Shown: piece by piece, positions 13,401 to 28,400 of the stretch | Position numbering within the stretch: position 1 is the first letter of the stretch | Layout: every line of letters begins with the position of its first letter | Assembly (NCBI GenBank): GCA_032209605.1 | Contig: JASFXZ010000016.1 | Coordinates: 9,920,001-9,984,000 of the forward strand | Length of the DNA stretch: 64,000 nucleotides | Source of the DNA: Mactromeris polynyma | Taxonomy: Eukaryota; Mollusca; Bivalvia; Venerida; Mactridae | Direction of reading: 5' to 3' | Translations under genes and position numbers: made by a program | Notes under the pieces: model-generated | Told to the model about the DNA's origin: nothing | The model's database searches: none | Seen by the model: only the letters and a program-made list of their open reading frames with translations

Positions 13401-16400
13401 GTTGGCAAGGATTAGGCGACAGGAGAAATCTTGCCTAGTTTAGCGTATGATAATCAGAATTCCCTCATGTAGTAACCTCCCTTTTACATTGAACATTTCA
13501 TGCTTACCTCCCCTTATGGTTATTTGATAATTTTGCCACAAGAATAATTTAACACTCACACACATGTATATGAAATACCAAAAGTTTTACTTTTTTGAAC
13601 AAACAAAAACTGAACATAACCTATTGGACTGTATTCATTATTATTGATTTGAAGGTAGATTACAGCATAGGACACTTGGAACAGGGAACATAGGACATTG
13701 CAGTCAGTAAAGGAGTGAAAGTTTTCAGTAAATTTTTATATGAAATATTTCATTCAGTTAACCAACACGTATTTTCTGGTGTTTCTTATTAGTTCTTCCC
13801 CACATTGTTCACCTACAGATATCATCCCTACATGAAACACGTGTTGTAGGACAAAATGACTTAAGATGGACCCAGGCTAGGTAAAAAGAACAACAGTTTT
13901 GTACCATACACACAATATGTGCAAGGAATTCTTCAGCAAAATTGCATCCTCAAGAGAGTGTCAGACTTAATGTACAACAGATGGTGCAATAACCTGTATT
14001 GATCAGTTAATTATAGAGCACACTAAGTATAACTCTAATGATCACATCATTTAAATCAAGATCTGACAACGATGATTTAACCACAAACTGTGTCTATTTA
14101 AGGAAAGACGTGCACCACAAAATTCCCGGTAGGTCTGGATTTTTTCTCTGCATTATTGATGCCGTAAACCATTTTCAGTTTCTCCACATATGCTTTGATA
14201 ATGTGCGTCTGGTAGCAGACTTCAATTCAAATTCAATATTAACGACCCAACAGTATTAGTTTTTCAATTAATATTTTGTTTCTTGCCACCCACAACTCAA
14301 TTTATATTCAATAACAGAATGAATTGCACTGCAAGCAACAGTCACCCGGGAGATAAATTGAGAAAACACAAATACATCAGAAATGTAATGGTGTTCACAC
14401 AATCAACTGTTGACTTCTGTCCAAAGTAATAACAGTATATGATAAATACAAATGGAGGGTAGCAATAGTTGCACTTACAATGGTAAATTGTAAACACTAG
14501 ATTCAATTCATATGGGGCACATTTGCAAACGTTATGAAATACAGTTCAAGTTCGATTTCAGTTTCAATCCTCCCAGTTTTGGAGGATTATGGCCTTTTTT
14601 CCAATTTAAAAGCTATATACATGTACGTTGTATATAAGTCATCAAATAGAGCAATATCAAAGGCGCTTTCTACCAATAATAGAAACTATGCCAGTAAAAC
14701 ATCCATTTAAAAATCAACACATACAAATAAAAATTAACAAAAACTAACGGGCCAAAAATTCATAAAATACAGAATTTTTATGTATACAAAAATTATTTCA
14801 TTCATAGGCCATTCAGCCATTACAAAACATGATTATGATTTAAACCACTTTATTACGACACATCTAAGTTTTATTATATTCGAGTTTGCTGACAAAAGTC
14901 ATATTACCAGACCCCAAAACCAATTTTTTCTATTGATATTTGTATTTTTCATCCAAATCCAGATCCAACTAACTATTTCAACTAACATATCTCAGGGTCC
15001 GAGGTAAGGCATATCAGGGTCCGAGGTAAGGCATATCAGGGTCCGAGGTAAGGCATATCAGGGTCCGAGGTAAGGCATATCAGGGTCCGAGGTAAGGCAT
15101 ATCAGGGTCCGAGGTAAGGCATATCAGGGTCCGAGGTAAGGCATATCAGGGTCCGAGGTAAGGCATATCAGGGTCCGAGGTAAGGCATATCAGGGTCCGA
15201 GGTAAGGCATATCAGGGTCCGAGGTAAGGCATATCAGGGTCCGAGGTAAGGCATATCAGGGTCCGAGGTAAGGAAGTTTGAGAATAGTCTACAATCTCAA
15301 ATATTATTTTTTGTTTAAAATAGCAATGGCCATCTCTGTGTGGCAATTGCAGCATCATGCCACTTTTAATTTACAAACAAATTATTGAAAATAATACATA
15401 GGCATTATAACACATCTGCTACAACATTTACAAAACAAGTGTAGATTTCACCTGAGAGAACCCGTGAAGTCAACATGCAAATTTTGTTTTGTTTAATCTA
15501 AGAACAAAGAAATACAAAATATAGAAGATAAAAATGTACACAAATAATCATCTCAATGTATCCATGCTTAATTCTTTCTTATATACCAAAATGTCACAAA
15601 CCTGATTTTCACATGTTTCATGCAAGACGCCCATATTACAGTTAATATGCTGCCGTTTACAAACAGACAAATTTAAATTGGAATGACTTCTTTTGCCTAC
15701 ACGTTCCATTCAGTTCATGAAAATATGAGTTTTCAGTATATCACTTTGGTGCAAAAAATGCCAATTCCACAAAAAATGTTCAAATGTTCCCAACTAGTTC
15801 AAAGCTTGCCAACCTCTATGCAATAAGTACAAAGGTCCAATCACTTTTGCAAACAAAATCACCAATCAAATCTCTATATTTTTAAATTAAAACAATCAAT
15901 AATATCATACGTCAACTTCACTAACACCAAACTGTAGTCTGGTAGTTAAGTTTATTCAATAGTGTATAACATGAACATTTATCAATACTTCAAAGCACCA
16001 ACAACAAACTGTAAGACCCGACTAACACTGAATGATGCTAATAAAATATGTCACCATGTGATATGGGCACAACGATAGCTCACAGACACCCAATAACTGC
16101 TGTTGTCATTGGCAACATATTTGACGAATCTGTAGTCATGAACTGGGGCACACTGTTGTTGTAGCAACGTGAATTTAGATTGACAATAAATAAATGACAC
16201 AATATTTTATCGCAAATATAAGAGCAAAATAGTTTTTTAGAAAATAATTATGGGTCTTATTTACAAAAGAATGTTATGATTGAGGTCAGACTGATGCTAC
16301 AGCTGTATTATAGAGATGCGTTATGATTGAGTCCAGACCTGGTGCTACAGCTGTATTATAGAGATGCGTTATGATTGAGTCCAGACTGGTGCTACAGATG

Positions 16401-19400
16401 TATTATAGAGATGTGTTATGATTGTGGTCAGACTGACGCTACAGATGTATTATAGAGATGTGTTATGATTGAGTCCAGACTGATGCTACAGATGTATTAA
16501 AGAGATGCGTTAAGATTGAGTCCAGACTGATGCTACAGCTGCATTATAGAGATGCGTTATGATCAGGTCAGACTGGTGCTACAGATGTATTGTTATGATC
16601 AGGTCAGACTGATGCTACAGCTGTATTATAGAGATGTGTTATGATTGAGGTCAGACTGATGCTACAGATGTATTATAGAGATGTGTTATGATCAGGTCAG
16701 ACTGATGCTACAGATGTATTATAGAGATGTGTTATGATTGAGGTCAGACTGATGCTACAGATGTATTATAGAGATGTGTTATGATTGAGGTCAGACTGAC
16801 GCTACAGATGTATATAGAGATGCGTTATGATCAGGTCAGACTGATGCTACAGCTGTATTATAGAGATGTGTTATGATTGAGTCCAGACTGGTGCTACAGC
16901 TGTATTATAGAGATGTGTTATGATTGAGGTCAGACTGATGCTACAGCTGTATTATAGAGATGTGTTATGATTGAGTCCAGACTGGTGCTACAGCTGTATT
17001 ATAGAGATGTGTTATGATTGAGTCCAGACTGGTGCTACAGCTGTATTATAGAGATGTGTTATGATTGAGGTCAGACTGACGCTACAGATGTATATAGAGA
17101 TGCGTTATGATCAGGTCAGACTGATGCTACAGCTGTATTATAGAGATGTGTTATGATTGAGTCCAGACTGGTGCTACAGCTGTATTATAGAGATGTGTTA
17201 TGATTGAGGTCAGACTGATGCTACAGCTGTATTATAGAGATGTGTTATGATTGAGTCCAGACTGGTGCTACAGCTGTATTATAGAGATGTGTTATGATTG
17301 AGTCCAGACTGGTGCTACAGCTGTATTATAGAGATGTGTTATGATTGAGGTCAGACTGATGCTACAGCTGTATTATAGAGATGTGTTATGATTGAGTCCA
17401 GACTGGTGCTACAGCTGTATTATAGAGATGTGTTATGATCAGGTCAGACTGATGCTACAGCTGTATTATAGAGATGTGTTATGATTGAGTCCAGACTGAT
17501 GCTACAGCTGTATTATAGAGATGTGTTATGATTGAGTCCAGACTGGTGCTACAGCTGTATTATAGAGATGTGTTATGATTGAGGTCAGACTGACGCTACA
17601 GATGTATATAGAGATGCGTTATGATCAGGTCAGACTGATGCTACAGCTTTATTATAGAGATGCGTTATGATCAGGTCAGACTGATGCTACAGCTGTATTA
17701 TAGAGATGCGTTATGATTGAGGTCAGACTGGTGCTACAGATGTATTATAGAGATGCGTTATGATCAGGTCAGACTGTCTGACTGATGCTACAGATGTATT
17801 ATAGAGATGCGTTATGATTGAGGTCAGACTGGTGCTACAGATGTATTATAGAGATGCGTTATGATCAGGTCAGACTGTCTGACTGATGCTTCAGATGTAT
17901 TATAGAGATGCGTTATGATGGTTCACAGGGTGGTGTCATAGCTTATGATAATACTGGTGGCACAGAACGTTTTATATCTCAAATTATATCATAAAAGTAT
18001 GTTTAATGAAACTGGATCAACAGAATAATTGTTCAATTATATGTTTATGTGGATATGTAGTTCATCATAATGAACAGCGATTGAACATTACTCTCCTACT
18101 CTGTGTTACTTGTGGACACTGAGGTATATAGATGCCTGACAACAATGGTATGTAATATGATGTACCATTCTGAAGCAGGATTCAATTTGTTTTAGTGAAT
18201 AGTTTATTCAAAGTATTCACACAGCAAGCAGAATGCAACTTTGGACAGACATTTTATATGGATTGTAAATTCAACAAAGATTACTTTTATACCTAAATTT
18301 AGATGTACTCATATATGTCTAAACCATGTTGGGATCCATTGATAGATCTATCAGATATAAAGTACATAATCCAATCATCCATATCACATTAACTTTCTAA
18401 CAATCGTTGTATCATATTTTGGGTAGTTTTCTATGAAGTTTGTAGTGTAACATCTGTAGAGGCAGAGCTAAATTCGAAGTTAAGTGAAGGAGAGGGGCTT
18501 AATTATCAAAGGGCAGAGTGCATTAATTAACACTGGGGTAATTAGATACCTGCACTTTTTGTTATCACACTGTTGACAAAAGTGACATTTTATATCAATT
18601 ATTAATCAGGATTTGTTCAACATCATAAGGCTCACAATCACGGTGAGTGCTACGCTTATTTGATTGGCCAAACTTCTAGGGGTTTTCAATCTCACAATCA
18701 CGGTGAGTGCTACGTTTATGTGATTGGTCAAACTTCTAGGGGTTTTCAATCTCACAATCACGGTGAGTGCTACGTTTATGTGATTGGTCAAACTTCTAGG
18801 GGTTTTCAATCTCACAATCACGGTGAGTGCTACGTTTATGTGATTGGTCAAACTTCTAGGGGTTTTCAATCTCACAATCACGGTGCATGCTACGTTTATT
18901 TGATTGGTCAAACTTCTAGGGGTTTTCAATCTCACAATCACGGTGCATGCTACGTTTATTTGATTGGCCAAACTTCTAGGGGTTTTCAATCTCACAATCA
19001 CGGTGCATGCTATGTTTATTTGATTGGTCAAACTTCTAGGGGTTTTCAATCTCACAATCACGGTGCATGCTACGTTTATTTGATTGGTCAAACTTCTAGG
19101 GGTTTTCAATCTCACAATCACGGTGCATGCTACGTTTATTTGATTGGTCAAACTTCTAGGGGTTTTCAATCTCACAATCACGGTGCATGCTACGTTTATT
19201 TGATTGGCCAAACTTCTAGGGGTTTTCAATCTCACAATCACAGTGATTGCCATGTCTGCTTGTTTGCATATGTCAGTGATGTCCCACAATATAGAGAAAT
19301 GCTTGATTGTACACACACATTTTGTGATGTCCCACAATATAGAGAAATGCTTGATTGTACACACACATTTTGTGATGTCCCACAATATAGAGAAATGCTT

Positions 19401-22400
19401 GATTGTACACACACATTTTGTGATGTCCCACAATATAGAGAAATGCTTGATTGTACACACACATTTTGTGATGTCCCACAATATAGAGAAATGCTTGATT
19501 GTACACACACATTTTGTGATGTCCCACAATATAGAGAAATGCTTGATTGTACACACACATTTTGTGATGTCCCACAATATAGAGAAATGCTTGATTGTAC
19601 ACACACATTTTGTGATGTCCCACAATATAGAGAAATGCTTGATTGTACACACACATTTTGTGATGTCCCACAATATAGAGAAATGCTTGATTGTACACAC
19701 ACATTTTGTGATGTCCCACAATATAGAGAAATGCTTGATTGTACACACACATATGTCAGTGATGTCCCACAATATAGAGAAATGCTTGATTGTACACACA
19801 CATTTTGTGATGTCCCACAATATAGAGAAATGCTTGAATGTACACACACATTTTGTGATGTCCCACAATATAGAGAAATGCTTGATTGTACACACACATT
19901 TTGTGATGTCCCACAATATAGAGAAATGCTTGATTGTACACACACATTTTGTGATGTCCCACAATATAGAGAAATGCTTGATTGTACACACACATTTTGT
20001 GATGTCCCACAATATAGAGAAATGCTTGATTGTACACACACATATGTCAGTGATGTCCCACAATATAGAGAAATGCTTGATTGTACACACACATTTTGTG
20101 ATGTCCCACAATATAGAGAAATGCTTGATTGTACACACACATTTTGTGATGTCCCACAATATAGAGAAATGCTTGATTGTACACACACATTTTGTGATGT
20201 CCCACAATATAGAGAAATGCTTGATTGTACACACACATTTTGTGATGTCCCACAATATAGAGAAATGCTTGATTGTACACACACATTTTGTGATGTCCCA
20301 CAATATAGAGAAATGCTTGATTGTACACACACATTTTGTGATGTCCCACAATATAGAGAAATGCTTGATTGTACACACACATTTTGTGATGTCCCACAAT
20401 ATAGAGAAATGCTTGATTGTACACACACATTTTGTGATGTCCCACAATATAGAGAAATGCTTGATTGTACACACACATTTTGTGATGTCCCACAATATAG
20501 AGAAATGCTTGATTGTACACACACATTTTGTGATGTCCCACAATATAGAGAAATGCTTGATTGTACACACACATTTTGTGATGTCCCACAATATAGAGAA
20601 ATGCTTGATTGTACACACACATTTTGTGATGTCCCACAATATAGAGAAATGCTTGATTGTACACACACATTTTGTGATGTCCCACAATATAGAGAAATGC
20701 TTGATTGTACACACACATTTTGTGATGTCCCACAATATAGAGAAATGCTTGATTGACACACACATTTTGTGATGTCCCACAATATAGAGAAATGCTTGAT
20801 TGTACACACACATATGTCAGTGATGTCCCACAATATAGAGAAATGCTTGATTGTACACACACATTTTGTGATGTCCCACAATATAGAGAAATGCTTGATT
20901 GTACACACACATTTTGTGATGTCCCACAATATAGAGAAATGCTTGATTGTACACACACATTTTGTGATGTCCCACAATATAGAGAAATGCTTGATTGTAC
21001 ACACACATTTTGTGATGTCCCACAATATAGAGAAATGCTTGATTGTACACACACATATGTCAGTGATGTCCCACAATATAGAGAAATGCTTGATTGTACA
21101 CACACATTTTGTGATGTCCCACAATATAGAGAAATGCTTGATTGTACACACACATATGTCAGTGATGTCCCACAATATAGAGAAATGCTTGATTGTACAC
21201 ACACATTTTGTGATGTCCCACAATATAGAGAAATGCTTGATTGTACACACACATTTTGTGATGTCCCACAATATAGAGAAATGCTTGATTGTACACACAC
21301 ATTTTGTGATGTCCCACAATATAGAGAAATGCTTGATTGTACACACACATTTTGTGATGTCCCACAATATAGAGAAATGCTTGATTGTACACACACATTT
21401 TGTGATGTCCCACAATATAGAGAAATGCTTGATTGTACACACACATTTTGTGATGTCCCACAATATAGAGAAATGCTTGATTGTACACACACATTTTGTG
21501 ATGTCCCACAATATAGAGAAATGCTTGATTGTACACACACATTTTGTGATGTCCCACAATATAGAGAAATGCTTGATTGTACACACACATTTTGTGATGT
21601 CCCACAATATAGAGAAATGCTTGATTGTACACACACATTTTGTGATGTCCCACAATATAGAGAAATGCTTGATTGTACACACACATATGTCAGTGATGTC
21701 CCACAATATAGAGAAATGCTTGATTGTACACACACATTTTGTGATGTCCCACAATATAGAGAAATGCTTGATTGTACACACACATTTTGTGATGTCCCAC
21801 AATATAGAGAAATGCTTGATTGTACACACACATTTTGTGATGTCCCACAATATAGAGAAATGCTTGATTGTACACACACATTTTGTGATGTCCCACAATA
21901 TAGAGAAATGCTTGATTGTACACACACATATGTCAGTGATGTCCCACAATATAGAGAAATGCTTGATTGTACACACACATTTTGTGATGTCCCACAATAT
22001 AGAGAAATGCTTGATTGTACACACACATATGTCAGTGATGTCCCACAATATAGAGAAATGCTTGATTGTACACACACATTTTGTGATGTCCCACAATATA
22101 GAGAAATGCTTGATTGTACACACACATTTTGTGATGTCCCACAATATAGAGAAATGCTTGATTGTACACACACATTTTGTGATGTCCCACAATATAGAGA
22201 AATGCTTGATTGTACACACACATTTTGTGATGTCCCACAATATAGAGAAATGCTTGATTGTACACACACATATGTCAGTGATGTCCCACAATATAGAGAA
22301 ATGCTTGATTGTACACACACATTTTGTGATGTCCCACAATATAGAGAAATGCTTGATTGTACACACACATTTTGTGATGTCCCACAATATAGAGAAATGC

Positions 22401-25400
22401 TTGATTGTACACACACATTTTGTGATGTCCCACAATATAGAGAAATGCTTGATTGTACACACACATATGTCAGTGATGTCCCACAATATAGAGAAATGCT
22501 TGATTGTACACACACATTTTGTGATGTCCCACAATATAGAGAAATGCTTGATTGTACACACACATATGTCAGTGATGTCCCACAATATAGAGAAATGCTT
22601 GATTGTACACACACATTTTGTGATGTCCCACAATATAGAGAAATGCTTGAATGTACACACACATTTTGTGATGTCCCACAATATAGAGAAATGCTTGATT
22701 GTACACACACATTTTGTGATGTCCCACAATATAGAGAAATGCTTGATTGTACACACACATTTTGTGATGTCCCACAATATAGAGAAATGCTTGATTGTAC
22801 ACACACATTTTGTGATGTCCCACAATATAGAGAAATGCTTGATTGTACACACACATATGTCAGTGATGTCCCACAATATAGAGAAATGCTTGATTGTACA
22901 CACACATTTTGTGATGTCCCACAATATAGAGAAATGCTTGATTGTACACACACATTTTGTGATGTCCCACAATATAGAGAAATGCTTGATTGTACACACA
23001 CATTTTGTGATGTCCCACAATATAGAGAAATGCTTGATTGTACACACACATTTTGTGATGTCCCACAATATAGAGAAATGCTTGATTGTACACACACATT
23101 TTGTGATGTCCCACAATATAGAGAAATGCTTGATTGTACACACACATTTTGTGATGTCCCACAATATAGAGAAATGCTTGATTGTACACACACATTTTGT
23201 GATGTCCCACAATATAGAGAAATGCTTGATTGTACACACACATTTTGTGATGTCCCACAATATAGAGAAATGCTTGATTGTACACACACATATGTCAGTG
23301 ATGTCCCACAATATAGAGAAATGCTTGATTGTACACACACATTTTGTGATGTCCCACAATATAGAGAAATGCTTGATTGTACACACACATTTTGTGATGT
23401 CCCACAATATAGAGAAATGCTTGATTGTACACACACATTTTGTGATGTCCCACAATATAGAGAAATGCTTGATTGTACACACACATTTTGTGATGTCCCA
23501 CAATATAGAGAAATGCTTGATTGTACACACACATTTTGTGATGTCCCACAATATAGAGAAATGCTTGATTGTACACACACATATGTCAGTGATGTCCCAC
23601 AATATAGAGAAATGCTTGATTGTACACACACATTTTGTGATGTCCCACAATATAGAGAAATGCTTGATTGTACACACACATTTTGTGATGTCCCACAATA
23701 TAGAGAAATGCTTGATTGTACACACACATATGTCAGTGATGTCCCACAATATAGAGAAATGCTTGATTGTACACACACATTTTGTGATGTCCCACAATAT
23801 AGAGAAATGCTTGATTGTACACACACATTTTGTGATGTCCCACAATATAGAGAAATGCTTGATTGTACACACACATTTTGTGATGTCCCACAATATAGAG
23901 AAATGCTTGATTGTACACACACATTTTGTGATGTCCCACAATATAGAGAAATGCTTGATTGTACACACACATTTTGTGATGTCCCACAATATAGAGAAAT
24001 GCTTGATTGTACACACACATATGTCAGTGATGTCCCACAATATAGAGAAATGCTTGATTGTACACACACATTTTGTGATGTCCCACAATATAGAGAAATG
24101 CTTGATTGTACACACACATATGTCAGTGATGTCCCACAATATAGAGAAATGCTTGATTGTACACACACATTTTGTGATGTCCCACAATATAGAGAAATGC
24201 TTGATTGTACACACACATATGTCAGTGATGTCCCACAATATAGAGAAATGCTTGATTGTACACACACATTTTGTGATGTCCCACAATATAGAGAAATGCT
24301 TGATTGTACACACACATTTTGTGATGTCCCACAATATAGAGAAATGCTTGATTGTACACACACATTTTGTGATGTCCCACAATATAGAGAAATGCTTGAT
24401 TGTACACACACATTTTGTGATGTCCCACAATATAGAGAAATGCTTGATTGTACACACACATTTTGTGATGTCCCACAATATAGAGAAATGCTTGATTGTA
24501 CACACACATTTTGTGATGTCCCACAATATAGAGAAATGCTTGATTGTACACACACATTTTGTGATGTCCCACAATATAGAGAAATGCTTGATTGTACACA
24601 CACATTCAGTGATGTCCCACAATATAGAGAAATGCTTGATTGTACACACACATTTTGTGATTAGACATTGATACAAACTAGATAGAGTGTTAATTTTAAT
24701 TAAACATAAACCAGTAACATTATTTCATGCAACCAGGGTTTGGCCTGATTGGGAGTCTGCCCACCGCCCACTGCAACAGCATAAAGTAGAAAATTACCAA
24801 TCCATTGTTGTTGATGACTGATCTAATTCTCTGCCACTGCATTTATGAGTAATAACAGCATAGATAACTTTTGATAAAACTTTGATTTACTAGTGAGACA
24901 ATTTCAATGGCTGACACCCACAATATTCACCCTGCCAAGCCTAGACTACCACTAGCCACTAATGTGGTGAACTCAAGCAACCATTTCCAAAAAATAATTT
25001 TATAAAATTGGTATTTTCCCCAGCTACCTACCAAAGGTATAATGACAGAGGTAATTGATGGAGGAGAAACAAAGGATGTTTTCTAGGTTGGGCCAAGTGC
25101 CAAGTAGTTTAATGAATTCAATACTTCTAATGTACCACCTATATTTAGATACAAACACATGAAAAAGTAAAATCCGAGCACTTAATGTCAGATATTGATT
25201 TCAAATCTGCTCACCTCATTTGAAGACAGATCTGTGCAGCTGGCGCTGAGTGATCTGACGTCTGATGCATGTTTCCACAATGGTACGGTCTGTTCCGAAT
25301 GGGAATGGGATAATGTATTGGTCGGACTGCTCTGCTGCGAGTCATGTGACCCGTCTTGACCAATCACACCACTGTCAGTGCTCAGAGAACTGACATTACT

Positions 25401-28400
25401 AAGATGTTTGCGTATTTTTCTTGAAGTTTCTGACATCCCATCTTCAGAAATTTGCAGCTAAAATGATTTTTTTGACAATTACACGTTTTACTTATCATCA
25501 ATGGAGGTCATATCAACATTAGAAATCTAATGTTTTATTAAAGTAATGAAATTGAAATACTCATATTTCTTAAAAAACACAATTAATTAATTACCAAAAA
25601 TCACTAAGGACCATAACTTTATTCACAAGCTGCTTTTTTATTGTATATTCCCATATGAACATTTTCAGTTATTCAACAGGAATTCATTGGAATTTAGATA
25701 AAGGAAAATAAATATTTCATTAATTAAAACTTATTTATGATTTGAAGGGATTTAATTCATGGAGGGAATTTAAAAGTAAATATTCCTGGATCATTTTAAC
25801 TGAATAGGAGGTAACTCTTCAGTAATTTTTTTGTCACTTATCATTTTTACAGAAACTGAAGTGACTAAATTAACTCTTTAGGAAGATAATTTTTATTGGA
25901 AGGAAAGTAATGTTCAGTACTTTTTTGTATAATTTTATTAATGAAAGGGAAGTAACTCTTTAGGATGTAGTTTGTTTTGGTTTAGATTTTTATTGAAAGG
26001 GAGTTAATGCATACTGGCTCATCCTCCTCATTCAGTTCTTCGAGACTTGGAAAACTGTCACAATCCACCAGCTCTCTGCTGCTGACTTTATCAAGGAATG
26101 TCAAAATTTCTTCCTTTGATGAATTTGTAAAATCCATTCGCTGACGTAACTCTGAAACAAAGAGTTAGCAAAACTACCTTAGCAATTCTATTTACTTTCT
26201 ATTATAGCCTCACAAATAGCATTTAATGAGACATGTCAGTAAGAGGCAACACAAAAAATGACTCCTAAACAAAGGCAAACAAAACTGACCCAAGTGATAC
26301 AAGTTTAGTAGGTTTGAGGGGGTTTGATAGATACAGTAAAAACTCACCTAAAGACCACCTCAATAATAAGACCACCTCAAAATTAGGAACACAATTTTCC
26401 AGTCCATTTTCACTGTTTTGCTTATAATTCAACCTCAATATTAAGATGACCTAAATAAGACCAGTTTGATGCGTCCCAAGGGTGGTCTTATAATTGAGGT
26501 TTTACTGTAGTTTCACTAGTTATCATTTGTCTTCCTGCTGACATTAAAATAACAAGACTTTATAATTGAGTCACTGACAAAATATATGAAATAGAAATGT
26601 GTCCCGACATACTTGCTTTCTCCTCTCGTAAAGCCCATCTCTTTGATGCTGGAATAATCTCAGTCCCTGAAAAAGGGTCACTTTTGTAAGGGCGTTCCTT
26701 TCTTTCTCTTTTCTTTCTAGCTGCTTCCTGTGTTATTTCGCATGCGTCAGACGTCGAGCGAGACACTTGAGACTGCAATTATAAAAATATTCAAATATAT
26801 CATCTACCCAAGTAAGAATTAAACAGCACATGTTGATGTTTGATCATTTGATGTAATATATTGGGGCTATTCAAAGTGGGTGGAGTCCATAGTGGTTCAA
26901 CACAAATGTTTTAATCAAATACTGAAACAGCTGTGCTAACAACATAAAAGACCTATGCCAAAAAAAACATAGTTCCATAATAAATATACTTTAATTAAAC
27001 TCAATACATTTACAGAGTAATAAAAAAATCAATCTCATCTTCACTTTTACTTTGTTAAATATGTACATGCAATTTAAAATTTCCCAAGTGTCTGTGATGT
27101 CATTAACGTAATGCTTACAATATTTCACAGCAGATCCTTTGAAGGTTGTATATGGTAAGCATGTGTTTAAGGACAGGGGGCACCACAGTCGACATAATTT
27201 AATGGGATAAAAATTACATTGGCAGGTCACATGTTCATACATGTGAAGTCTCCCGAGTTCTGTGGGAGACTCCCGGTTTTGACGGCCGACTCACGCTCTC
27301 CCGGCCGGAAGCCGCAATCTCCCGATTTTCAAAGTAAACATTGTGAATTTTTATTATGGGGTATTTTTTGTTCATTCCCGACTGGTTCGCTGAAATTACT
27401 TGTCAAACTGATAACCGAAAGTGTGAAATCGGGATACCAGTCCGAAAATCACGTTTTTGGGTTATATAGACACTCTAAACCATGGAATCAAGCGCTTGGT
27501 GACACTGATAAAATACGTTGCAACCCTCGCTTGTCATGTTGTTTAGGGAAAACCATTCCTGTAGTACTGCTTTAACCAGTTTAATAGATGCATGGGTTAA
27601 AGATATTGACAGTGGTAAACTTGTTGGTGCTATATTTCTTGACTTAAGAAAAGCCTTTGATTTAGTGGATCATCAAGTTCTTTTACATAAACTAAAATTA
27701 TATCATTTTTCGGAAATGTCATTAGAGTTCTTTCAATCGTATCTAAGTAACAGAAAACAGTTAGTAAAAGTTGGAAACATACAATCTGGCCTGCTTCCCA
27801 TATCATCAGGTGTACCACAGGGATCTATACTAGGTCCACTATTGTTTCTAATATATATTAATGATATAGCATTTTGTAATAGTACAAACATGAAAATCAA
27901 TTTATTTGCTGATGATTCAACTTTGCACGAATCAGGTAGCAGTTTAACTAACATTGAATTTCAGCTACAGAGTAACCTAAACTTCGTCGTCGATTGGTGC
28001 AAAATAAATAACATGTCTTTACATCCGAATAAATCAAAATGCATGGTTATCGGCACGTCAAATAAGACAAAGCAAGCTGCCATTCTAAATTTAACTATCA
28101 ATGGAATAGCATTAGAAAGTGTAACTGTTCAAAAACTGCTTGGAATCTATATAGATAATAACTTAAAATGGCATACACAAATAAAGTTTGTATGCAAAAA
28201 ACTCAACTCTAAAATTTCGCTTCTAAAGAATGTAATATTTTACCTCACAGAGGAGATGAAATGTATGTTTTACAATGCGTATATACTTCCAATACTTGAC
28301 TATTGTTGTCATATTTGGGGCAAAGACAATAATCGTCACATAAATAAAATAAATACCTTGCAAAGAAGAGTTGCAAAAATTATTCTTAAAAAACCCAAGC

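Noticed and set aside
19268..24660. CRISPR array
   Set aside because: Units are contiguous with no unique spacers, and the surroundings are eukaryotic with spliced genes.
19238..24676. 1812-codon minus-strand frame and several others over 1300 codons in the 48/51-bp array
   Set aside because: They exist on both strands and in several registers, follow automatically from a stop-free unit of 48 or 51 bp, and lie in a RhoGEF intron without flanking unique coding sequence.
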